The notes under the pieces are model-generated. The model saw nothing but the letters and a program-made list of their open reading frames with translations. It did no database searches and had not been told where the DNA came from. DNA of 64,000 nt from the NCBI GenBank assembly GCA_022701365.1, contig JAKUHH010000236.1, positions 124,001 through 188,000 on the forward strand. Reading direction: 5' to 3'. Of the stretch, positions 55,867 through 64,000 are shown piece after piece (positions within the stretch are counted from its first letter, which is position 1; each line of letters begins with the position of its first letter). Source of the stretch: Mycocentrospora acerina. Taxonomy: Eukaryota; Ascomycota; Dothideomycetes; Pleosporales. The position numbers and the translations under genes are program-made.

Positions 55867-56529
55867 TTAATGCTCGAGACTTCTAAGAATTCTTGCCACC
55901 TCTTCTTGATCTACCTCCTCGCATGATCTTGTGATGGCGGCCGAATGCAACCATTCTACGCCAGTCTTCTTCTTCAACGCTGCTGCATTTGTGCTTCTTA
56001 CTCCACCACCAAGAATGAGTTGAATCCTTCTCCCATACCTCTCCTGCAGCTCTGTAACTCTCTCGCTACCTTCAACCGCGTTGTTCGTACCTCCGCTTGT
56101 CAAAATGCTCGTGAACCCGCACACGATTACTGTTTGCACCGCTTCTTCTAGATTTTCAACCTCATCAATAGCACGATGAAAGGTACATGGTAGGGGAGAT
56201 GCGAGATCCACCAACTCCTGGTTACGCGCTTTGTCGACACGGTTTGCCGAGTCCAAGATGCCGAAGACGAAGCCACTGGCGTGGAGCTTGAACAACTCGA
56301 TGTCTAATTTCATCTGTTCGAATTCGAGAGAACTATAGTTGAAGTCCCCTGCGCGAGGTCTAATCATGACATTTATCGGTACTGTTGTTTCTGCGCGGAT
56401 CTTGGGTAGGGATGTAATGAAAGGCGTCAGTCCGCCAGCCGCGTAGTTGTCGCATAGCTCAACCCGATCTGCCCCTGATTTTGCAGCTATAATAGCCGAT
56501 GAAGTGTTGAAACAAGCGATTTCGAGCAT
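55867..56529 (-). CDS. CutC family protein (TIM barrel, copper homeostasis-like)
   Basis: 220 residues, single exon, full length for the family. The start is MLEIACFNTSSAIIAAKSGA. Family landmarks: GADRVELCDNYAAGGLTP, TVPINVMIRPRAGDFNYSS, GFVFGILDSANRVDK, LPCTFHRAIDEVENLEEAV, and ILTSGGTNNAVEGSERV; also LILGGGVRSTNAAAL. CutC was first tied to copper tolerance in bacteria, but its exact biochemical role is still debated, so no reaction is asserted here. No targeting signal. The gene is isolated. Confidence 0.9.
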   Translation of the reverse strand: MLEIACFNTSSAIIAAKSGADRVELCDNYAAGGLTPFITSLPKIRAETTVPINVMIRPRAGDFNYSSLEFEQMKLDIELFKLHASGFVFGILDSANRVDKARNQELVDLASPLPCTFHRAIDEVENLEEAVQTVIVCGFTSILTSGGTNNAVEGSERVTELQERYGRRIQLILGGGVRSTNAAALKKKTGVEWLHSAAITRSCEEVDQEEVARILRSLEH

Positions 56530-57100
56530 TGTGATTTTTGAGGGAGGAGACTATAAAGCTGATGTGCATGAGTTGATAACTGTATTTCCCGAGCACGCCT
56601 TACTTGTTCAAGTTAGTATTTCGATTCCAACCTATCGTGGCTCTTTACAACACCAATTTGAATTGAGATATCTAACAAAAGAAATCTATAAGACATATTA
56701 GAATTTTACTTTTGTTCTCTCACACGCTGCCTTTCAAATCTTTAGCAACAAGCCCTTGAGGGCTTTCAATGACTACAGGGACCACAATGAACAGTCATTA
56801 AATTCGGCTGAGTAAATTCAGCACATAAAAAACCACCTCGAATGGCCAAGATAAAGCACTTGCCAATTCTACTTAGTTCGTCTTGGTGAACTTTGATTCT
56901 GTTCACTACTCACCACTCACCACTCACTATCACACAGACCATGTTTGTCTGAGACGATAATTTATATAAGCGCGAAGTTGTCATGTCCACTCCCTGGTTT
57001 TTTCGGTTGGTCATGTTCTTGACACAAGCTACTTCTCTTCAAACTACTAATTCGGTCTAAACCAACCACTCGCGATCACCCATTCTCTCTGACAGTCACG
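56530..57100. promoter_or_regulatory. Divergent region between CutC and BTB genes
   Basis: Contains CACTCAC-type direct repeats (56905-56935) and a TATATAAG box at 56963-56970, about 135 bp before the BTB gene start. No gene was recognised. Confidence 0.5.
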
Positions 57101-58547
57101 ATGATGCCAATCCAGCCCTCGTCACTTGATAAGCACGATTCGGTGACTTGGCCGCTTGTGTCTTTCGCTATCCACGGTGACTTCAGCTCGCAACCAGGAA
57201 CTCCCACGACCCTCATGCTTGACCGCGCGAATTCTGAGTTCGGTTTGATCTATTATCTCGGGCCTGGCGCTGCCATCATGGCTCAACTCCCCAACAATGA
57301 CGATCCCATCCACTTTCAGGTGTCGAGGGCATGTGCTGCGAGCTCTCGGTTCAACAGTACATGCAGGAAGGTTTGCGTGCTAATGCAAAACTTCCAGATC
57401 GACCTGGAATTCACTGCTTCTGAATACGCTCAGGACTTCCTGCAGACATTAGGACGACTGGCAACGATGGTCGGCAATGTACACTTTGAAGTCTATGAGG
57501 TTCCAAGGTGAGCGTGGTCAAATATGAGATGAAATATGGATGAAAATTGACACTAATAGCAATGTTGCTTTCACTAAGTCGGACTTTAGTATGCAAAAAA
57601 TGGGTTACACTAGTACTGCACTACAATCCTGGATTGCTATTCCCAGCACAGGCATATCTGAGTGGGCGCGGTTTGTCTACGGCATAGTAACTTCGCGAAG
57701 GTTGACTAATGGTCACAGCATCTACAAAACTAGCAAGTGCGCAGACTTTACTATATTTGCGGACTGCAAGCAGTTTTTGGTTCATCGTGTCTTGTGAGTA
57801 CGAAGGATGCATTATCTGCACCCCATATTGACGGTACAATCCAGAATCAGCACCCGTTCGCAATACTTCGATGCTGTTTGTGATGGCAACTTCAAGGTAA
57901 AAGCTAGTGATTCCTACGATATTTGTAAATATTGGTTGACTATTCGAAGGAAACAGCGCAACGATCCATCAAGCTTCCAGAGTCCGCAAAAACGGTAGCA
58001 TCCATGATTGAAGAAATGTACGAAGTATACAACCCGACTACTGGATCAATCTTCTCCAATTTCGCACTGCTTTCCGAGATCGAGAAGGAACAGATGATGA
58101 GCGACCTACTTGCGCTTTTCGTTGCTTGCGATAAGGTATGTCCACCGACTCCTTAGAACATCTTCAGTAGCCCTAACACATACATAGTATAGTCTCGAGA
58201 AGATCAAGCAAAAGGTGGCGGACACGATCATCGACCGAATGCTCTTCATCAACGATAATTTAACAATTGTCGATATTGCCGCCCAAATCCACGAACATTG
58301 TCCTCAGTTCGACCGCGGCCTGCGCAAATCCATTGTCATGCAGATTGTTGCTCGATTTGACGCAATTAGGAAGGACCATGGCGCATGGGAGGAATTCTCA
58401 AGCAACCAAACTCTCGTGTTAGCTGTCTGCACTCACCAGTGGGACACAAGGGAGACGGCCTCATCTGCAGTCACATTGACACCTCCAGCAACACCAGAGA
58501 AGATAAGCAAACCATCGCGCATGACGCTTCGTAGCGGTGGCGCATGA
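57101..58547 (+). CDS. BTB/POZ domain protein with an unusual N-terminal region
   Basis: Five exons (57101-57507, 57560-57793, 57845-57896, 57950-58135, 58188-58547) join in one frame to 412 residues. The BTB core reads CADFTIFADCKQFLVHRVLI, then STRSQYFDAVCDGNFK and ETAQRSIKLPESAKTVASMI, followed by an acidic helix and ALLSEIEKEQMMSDLLALFV as in fungal BTB-BACK-like proteins. The C-terminus ends PATPEKISKPSRMTLRSGGA. The first exon (135 residues, MMPIQPSSLDKHDSVTWPLV) has no known domain; the join to exon 2 (GTGAGC..AATAG) is in frame. The alternative is two genes: one ending at 57511 (TGA) and a BTB gene starting at 57540. Likely role: protein-protein adaptor. Substrates unknown. Confidence 0.65.
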
Positions 58548-59042
58548 GAGCTTTAGAAACTGCTCCGGGGCGGGTCTGGCATAGGGTCTACAGTAAGCCT
58601 GTTACGTTTTTTGGGCTCGGTAGTTGACGTTCGTGATAATTGCGAGTATGTTGGGAAACGTTCAAGCTTCTAATTTGAGCTGAGTCTTGAAGACCTACTG
58701 GTATTGACACGAAGTTCCTGGCAGAAATATAACCAGGTTGATTGTTCCGACGTATCAATACGTCAAAAGAAGATTCTTGTGTCGGGGTGATGATACTTAG
58801 TTTTGGGATTGGGTCAAGGTCGAGCACAGCTTATAAATTATTCAAATCCAACGCAAGCAACGCCTGTCTACCATAAATATACATCTGTGTGTGATGGACG
58901 TCTTGATTTCTCGCTGGGCCGTCGAACCCACACGTGCCCTCGCGTCGCGCTAACTCAATCTATCGTCCAGCCTTGTACATTGACACGTCATTTCGCGACC
59001 CCACTAGCATGTGAACACCCTCGTCGTTGACCATACACCTCA
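58548..59042. promoter_or_regulatory. Intergenic between BTB gene and MYST acetyltransferase
   Basis: No gene was recognised. Contains the 3' end of the BTB gene and the promoter of the acetyltransferase. Confidence 0.5.
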
Positions 59043-60126
59043 ATGGCCCTCGATGTGGCCTCCTCAAATGGCACGTCCTTGAAAGGCGCGTCGAAACCTC
59101 TTCAGAAGCTTCCTGCTGAGCCAAACGTCCTCGAGGTCGTGTTTGGCTCCCTCCTCATCAAGCCATGGTACCCGTCGTTCTACCCAGAAGAGCTGGTAGG
59201 CAGGAAAGTGGAGCGTTTGTATGTGTGTCAATGGTGTTTCAAGTACACTAAAGAGCTTATGGCATTCTTGGGCCATCTGGTACGTCTCTAAATGACCATG
59301 CACCACGCAAGAGCAACCCTGACGCGTACCTAGAAAACCTGTCCGCTCCGCAGCACCTCTCCGCCCGGCGTGAAAATCTACACAAAAGACAACTACTCAC
59401 TCTACGAAATCGACGGCGAGAAGCACAAGCTCTACGCGCAGAACCTCTCCCTCTTCGCCAAGCTCTTCCTCGACACAAAGTCCGTCTTTTACGACGTGAC
59501 CACCTTCCTCTACTACCTCCTCGTTGCGCACAATCCCGTCCCCAGCATTCCAAACACAGATCTAAGCGGCGATGAAACTACACTGCAAGACCAGGTCGTG
59601 GGCTTCTTCAGCAAGGAGAAGATGAGCTGGGACAATAACAATCTCGCGTGTATCCTAGTGTTTCCGCCGTGGCAGAAACAGGGCCTAGGGCAAATTCTCA
59701 TGGGCGCGAGTTACGAGATGAGCAAGAAAGAGGGGAGGCTGGGAGGACCTGAGAAACGTACGTCTACTTCTACCCTTTCAATAGTCTTGGCTTACAGTTG
59801 TGATAGCGCTATCAGATCTTGGCCACAGGGCTTACACGCATTACTGGTCACAAACACTCGCACGCACAATCATCTCATGCTCATCAAAGAAGACGCTTAC
59901 TGTGCTTGACTTGCGCGAGAAGACATACATCACCCCTGACGATATAATAGTGACGTTACAGACTATGGATGTGTTGGAGCAGAAGAAGAGAGGTGGTGCA
60001 GAGCTTGTTATCAATAAGTCGAAGGTCAGGGCGTGGATAGAGAGGAACAGTGTTGATCTGAAAAGCCCAGTGGACCCCGAGGCCTTTATTATAAGGGAGA
60101 GGAGCAGGAGTCAAAGCGAGGAGTAA
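59043..60126 (+). CDS. MYST-family histone acetyltransferase (Sas2-like)
   Basis: Acetyl-CoA-dependent histone lysine acetyltransferase. Exons are 59043-59279, 59334-59757 and 59807-60126 (326 residues). The C2HC zinc finger is visible across intron 1: CQWC...HLKTC. The core has NYSLYEIDGEKHKLYAQNLS, LFLDTKSVFYDVTTFLYYLL (with the autoacetylated Lys), the catalytic Cys in LACILVFPPWQKQGLGQILM (acetyl-CoA loop QKQGLG), and EMSKKEGRLGGPEKPLSDLG with the catalytic Glu. It lacks a chromodomain and is short, as in Sas2, which in yeast acetylates H4 Lys16. Substrate here is inferred. Confidence 0.85.
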
Positions 60127-60412
60127 GAAGCATCAACTTCAGGATCATGGCGTTGTAGTGTGAGATACCCCGAGTTTAGTTCAAATAAAAGATGGTGAAT
60201 GTTAATGATATCAAACTCAGGTTCCAAAGTGTTAGATCGATCCGACGCCACCCAAATGCAATCCCTGACGGAAAAAAATCATGTGGGTATTTTCCCTCTC
60301 CAACAAGTCCCAAAAAACCTAGCACCAGAACGCCCTCCATCCCATCCTCCCTCCCCATCTTGAAATCTCACTCCATTGAGCAAAATATTACGGGTCCTTA
60401 CCAAGTAGTCAA

Positions 60413-61084
60413 CTACTTCTTCCCCTCACCCCCCAAGTACCCAACCACATCCCCACACCTCTCCAATCTCGCCCTCGTCTCCGGAAGCCCCTTGTTCAAT
60501 CTCGCAAGCCCCTCAACCGCCCTTTCCCAGTTCCTCCTCACCTCATCCTGCCTCTCCATGGCCCTCAACCCCCCTTCCTCGTCACCTACCTCCATCTCCC
60601 CTCCCTCGACCCCCAAGCTACTCCCCCACTCCTCCTCCCATCTCCTCGCCGCAATCGCCGGCGTTGCCCTCCGATGCTGGCTAATCTTGCCAATCAGCGC
60701 ATCCCGCCTCTGCACCGCCTTGCCCAGCCTGCCCCTCAACTTGTCATCAAACGCCTCAAACTCGACACCCTCGTCGACATTTAACTCCTTCTCGTCGACC
60801 ACACCGTCAATGCGCTCCCCGGCGTCGCTCCACGACTGCGCCGACGACACGACATCGATGCCGTTGATGCTGATGTTGTGGCGCATCCCGTGCAGGACCT
60901 GCGCGACAAAGGCATCGACGAGGGATTCGACGCGCGCACGCAGGTCGTCGGGCTCGCCTGAAGTGTCGGTCACGGGCGGGAGGTGCAGGTTTAGCTTTTG
61001 CAGGGCGGCGGCGCGGATGGAGGTGCTGAGGTAGGTGAGGTCCTGTGGGGATTGTAGTTCGATTTTGCGGTGTTCTGGGTTCAT
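60413..61084 (-). CDS. Kinetochore protein Mis14/Nsl1
   Basis: Subunit of the Mis12 complex that links centromeric chromatin to the Ndc80 complex. A single exon of 223 residues. The start is MNPEHRKIELQSPQDLTYLS, the typical Mis14 opening. NLHLPPVTD, RVESLVDAFVAQVLHGMRHN and ISINGIDVVSSAQSW follow. The second half is charged helix (LRGRLGKAVQRRDALIGKIS; WERAVEGLARLNKGLPETRA). The end GDVVGYLGGEGKK fits. Only the family as a whole can be assigned; partners (Mis12, Nnf1) are not in the window. Confidence 0.85.
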   Translation of the reverse strand: MNPEHRKIELQSPQDLTYLSTSIRAAALQKLNLHLPPVTDTSGEPDDLRARVESLVDAFVAQVLHGMRHNISINGIDVVSSAQSWSDAGERIDGVVDEKELNVDEGVEFEAFDDKLRGRLGKAVQRRDALIGKISQHRRATPAIAARRWEEEWGSSLGVEGGEMEVGDEEGGLRAMERQDEVRRNWERAVEGLARLNKGLPETRARLERCGDVVGYLGGEGKK

Positions 61085-61528
61085 TTTAGGCGCACGTTAG
61101 GTGGATGTGCCTGTAGAAGTGTTGTGATGTGATGCGTGTGTTGTGGTGACGCTGGCTGTGTTGCGGTGGGGTTTAGATCGCTCTGTTTTGGTGTTTGTGT
61201 TTTGTTGGGGGTTGTGAGGACGCGTGAAGCCTTATCGATTGTGGTGCGCGCCGAGGTGTGGGGCGGTGGCTGTCTGTCCCTCTAGGTACTCTGCGTGATG
61301 CAGGGACTGAGTGCATGCACAATGTAAAGATGCAGTGCAAATTGAAAATTATTTGTATAAACTTTCCCTAAGTCTTACAATTCTTCCGCTATGTGTCTAT
61401 TAAAATTTCAATCTACGCCAAGGTAAACAACCAATTCAAGGTCCCTATGACGCCATGTCCATGATCCCCAGCTGTACTCCAGATCCCCAAGCGCCTTTAC
61501 AATGCTGAACATCCAACGTGTAGTTAGA
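61085..61528. promoter_or_regulatory. Intergenic: Mis14 promoter and 3' end of the small conserved gene
   Basis: No gene was recognised. G/T-rich near the Mis14 start. Confidence 0.5.
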
Positions 61529-62049
61529 TTACGAAGGAAACATGTTCCTCGCCTCCTCGTCTGTGAGCACAATGTCCTGCACAGGATCTTGTCGGCACTC
61601 TAGGTCGTCAAAGTGGTAGTCGGCGTAGCTAGGAAGGAAGATTTCTATACAACAACCGTTAGCAAAAGCAGTCCCAACTAAGCAAGCACTTTACAACATA
61701 CCTTGATTCCAATCAAATCCTTGCGATGCCTTGACACAAGTGATCAACCTCGGACTCTCCGCATCCCCCACATTGATAACCGTGTGTTCCGCCCTGGAAA
61801 AGGTCTCTGCTGCACACATCGTTAGCCCTATCCCCATGCTCAAACAATAGCGACCGACTTACACATAAGCGACTGTCTCCTCATCTTCCCGCCATCCTGT
61901 GATGGACTTCCCGCCGGCGTCGACGACACAGACGACCCCCCAAAACTGCCGTATGCGGCAAAGCTCCCAGGACTCGAGGAAGAGCTGGTCGTAGAGCTGT
62001 GCTGGAGGGACTTCTTCTTGCGCGAAGGAATGGCAATGGATTGCGACAT
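61529..62049 (-). CDS. Small conserved fungal protein of unknown function
   Basis: Three exons (62049-61863, 61809-61702, 61644-61529) join to 136 residues, invisible as one open frame. The start is MSQSIAIPSRKKKSLQHSST, with a Ser-rich tail that continues SFAAYGSFGGSSVSSTPAG. Exon 2 reads SETFSRAEHTVINVGDAESP then LITCVKASQGFDWNQ; exon 3 gives FLPSYADYHFDDLECRQDPV and ends EEARNMFPS. Introns (53 and 57 nt) are canonical. The first intron acceptor is at 61810; the next CAG three bases on would create a stop. The core (VKASQGFDWNQEIFLPSY) looks conserved, but I do not recognise the family. No signal peptide or membrane segment. Confidence 0.7.
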
Positions 62050-63438
62050 TGTGGTATGGAATGACGGTTGGCGACGACAAGAGAGCAGCACGGAGGTAAA
62101 TAGCAAGCTGCGAGTAATGCCGTTACAGAAGGGCAGACACAGAAATGAGAATCTTAAGCCCGTGAGCGTGGTCAAGCAAATACTAGATAGTATGTATGTA
62201 TGGCAAGAAAGTAGAGAAGAAAGAAGCCAGGCACCAGACGGGTTGAAACACCACCTCGCTCGCTCGCTCACTCGTGTCACAGTCACAGTCCAGTCACAGC
62301 CTCGTCAGACAGTCACGCTTCAGCAGCGACGAATCAGCGCGTGAGGATCAGTGCGGATCGGCACTAGCTAGGTAGTGAGGAGGGGGAACGTGACGTGACA
62401 GGGCAAGGCACCCACCACTGTGCATGGGCAACCGCTGGTGTTATCTCTTATCTGCAAGACGTGCGATGAAGGAATAGTAGAAACCCGATGCTATCCGCTA
62501 CTATGATGATATAGTATTCGATAGCATGAACAGTGCCAGCGACGTGAATGTGGAGAGGCGCTGTGTGTGAGAGATGTGAGCCGGATATGCGGGTGCAAGG
62601 TGACGCGACGTGCGTAGGCTCAGGGTCCTCTCGGAACCAACGAGGGACTATCAATAAACTGCCTCAACGCCAGACATGGGATACCCATAACTCCATCCTT
62701 GCTTCTCTTTGCCGACAGACAAGACACCAAGTCGAGGTCACGTCAGCCATATCCACCAATCTCAAGCTTCACAAGCATGATACGCAAAACCAGTCAAACA
62801 AAGAGCAGCATACTGCTCGCCACCCACTCCCATTACATCAGTACATAGTCTCGAGCAACTACTTTCCCCTTCAAATTCAGCCACAGTCGTATCGTACATT
62901 TGGATATCGCCCGCTCGATCGACAAAAGAAAGAAGAAATGAAAAAGAATACAATGTCGGTCCAGCCGAAGCTCCAAACCAGCATAATGAAAGAAAAACAA
63001 TGGCCACAAATAAACGCCTGCCCAGTCGAAGGTCATCCTTGCCCTTTCCCATCGAAAGTGTGAAACATGCGTAGAAATTAGGGCCAGGATTACGAATATG
63101 ACGAAAAGCACGCTTTACTGGCCAAACAAAAAACCCTCCAGGCATCTAGCCAAAAGCTCATGTCCATGCCACCTACAAAACAAATGTCTGACCATTGATA
63201 TCACATCCTCACCACTCCTACCTCCTATGGGTATCCCAAACAGAACTGAAAAAAATAGCCCCATGTGCTCTGTACTCCTTTCAGCGCCACCATGTGCTCA
63301 AGAATAATCGTACCAGAAAGGGCAAAGGAATTGATTGCATGCATGTGAAAAAGAGTGTCAAACAGCGGGGAGAACATAGTAAAAATCGGGGGTATCGTGG
63401 TTTCGTCGTGGCGCGTCGCGTGGTGGGAGGAGGCGAGT
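62050..63438. other. Intergenic between small conserved gene and IQGAP-type gene
   Basis: The left part holds the promoter of the small gene. The right part (62700-63438) is the 3' region of the IQGAP-type gene. Open frames at 62548-63063 have no recognisable motif and sit in low-complexity sequence. Confidence 0.5.
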
Positions 63439-64000
63439 CTACCATCCTTTCTTCCGTGCAAACCGCTTATTGAGCAGCACGAGAACCTTGGACACGTTGA
63501 ACTGAACGTACTCGAGGTCCAAATCTTCCTGATTGTCCTTTTGCATCTCTAGGAGGTCATCTAGCTTGAGATCCAGCTCGAGGAGACCACGGTTGCGGCC
63601 TTTGTAGTGCAGGGAGATGACAAAAGTACCAGGCAGCGGGCTCGTGAAGTTGAAATAAATGTTGGCTCTCCGGTTCTCCGGAACATTACTCTTCTGAATC
63701 ACGCCCTCTTTCTCGAGTTGTTGATGAGTGAATTTGTACGGTCCCAAGACTTGGTGTTTCTGCTGCTTCCTCGTCTTTCCCTCGGACTGACTGCGTACGT
63801 TGTGCAGATAAGACTTGTACGTCTCAAGTTGTCCGATCAAGTAGGCGTTATGGTCTCGAATAGTGCGGAACACTTCATCGAGTTTTCGTGTTTCGTCGAT
63901 GACCTTATCTTTCATAGATCCTAGGTGAACCAACTCTTGCTCAACCTCGTCTCTGAGAAGCGAAAACTGATCTTCCTTGTCGATAACGCCCATTTCTTGG
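63439..64000 (-). CDS. IQGAP-like Ras GTPase-activating protein, C-terminal part (cut by window edge)
   Basis: The frame is open from the right edge to the stop TAG at 63439-63441, so only the last 186 residues or so are here. It reads MGVIDKEDQFSLLRDEVEQE, TIRDHNAYLIGQLETYKSYL, GPYKFTHQQLEKEGVIQK, and RRANIYFNFTSPLPGTFVIS; then HYKGRNRGLLELDLKLDDLL and VQFNVSKVLVLLNKRFARKK. This is the RasGAP C-terminal domain of IQGAP-type proteins, which scaffold the actomyosin ring at septation and hyphal tips. The rest (calponin, IQ, GAP domains) would lie to the right. No introns were seen in this part. Confidence 0.88.
   Translation of the reverse strand, partial: QEMGVIDKEDQFSLLRDEVEQELVHLGSMKDKVIDETRKLDEVFRTIRDHNAYLIGQLETYKSYLHNVRSQSEGKTRKQQKHQVLGPYKFTHQQLEKEGVIQKSNVPENRRANIYFNFTSPLPGTFVISLHYKGRNRGLLELDLKLDDLLEMQKDNQEDLDLEYVQFNVSKVLVLLNKRFARKKGW

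Noticed and set aside
62548..63063. 171-codon frame beside the IQGAP-type gene
   Set aside because: Low-complexity Gln/Lys/His composition and location in the likely 3' region of that gene.
1..64000. tRNA genes
   Set aside because: I looked for T-loop (GGTTCGA-type) and paired acceptor stems but saw no convincing cloverleaf; scattered GGTTCGA hits lie in coding regions or without pairing.
1..64000. CRISPR arrays, bacterial operons or insertion sequences
   Set aside because: The DNA is eukaryotic (spliced genes, histones); no regularly spaced repeats were seen.

Overview
The window looks like nuclear DNA of a filamentous ascomycete, most probably a dothideomycete of the Pleosporales type. 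Genes are closely packed on both strands and carry short introns of 45-120 nt with GT..AG borders and CTAAC-like branch sites. There is a divergent intron-bearing H3/H4 pair, dispersed 5S rRNA copies, and fungus-specific families (sterol glucosyltransferase Atg26, LysM effector, DUF7136, BLI-3, Bfr1). I had no database, so species level is open. Most products were recognised by reading exons joined across introns; exon borders are given so they can be checked.

Left block, 1-33.6 kb, is ordinary GC-balanced housekeeping DNA. In order: an acyl-CoA synthetase running off the left edge (-), a type II haloacid dehalogenase (-), histone H4 (-) and H3 (+) from one shared promoter, a peroxiredoxin-like protein (+), exonuclease V (+), a secreted GH43 arabinanase-type enzyme (-), splicing factor RED with a GC-AG intron (+), a diaminopropionate ammonia-lyase-like PLP enzyme (-), an EI24/RRT8-like membrane protein (+), vacuolar aspartyl protease Pep4 (+), sterol 3-beta-glucosyltransferase (+), Pol II CTD phosphatase Fcp1 (+), a conserved nuclear protein (-), uroporphyrinogen-III synthase (-), Bfr1 (+) and the flavin-type BLI-3 protein (+).

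Middle block, about 33.6-54.8 kb, is gene-poor and AT-rich and behaves like an accessory or repeat-decayed compartment. It holds a SigF-like NTF2 membrane protein, an aldo-keto reductase, one 5S rRNA gene with a decayed second copy and a fragment, an intronless 785-residue UvrD-type helicase fused to a RecB-type nuclease domain, a secreted LysM effector with three tandem LysM repeats, and at least three broken genes: a DUF7136 gene with a single nonsense codon, an ABM-like gene with a frameshift, and a PD-(D/E)XK-like fragment with a frameshift. Long stretches here have no supportable gene.

Right block, 54.8-64 kb, returns to ordinary gene density: a GPI-anchored cell wall protein, a CutC-family protein, a BTB protein with an extra N-terminal region, a Sas2-like MYST histone acetyltransferase, kinetochore protein Mis14, a small conserved unknown protein, and the C-terminal end of an IQGAP/RasGAP-type protein running off the right edge.

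The most interesting object is the helicase-nuclease gene at 41377-43734. It has a complete set of SF1 motifs, a C-terminal D...ExK...Q-Y nuclease signature and a leader resembling a mitochondrial presequence. It lies in the decayed region between two inverted 5S rRNA copies.
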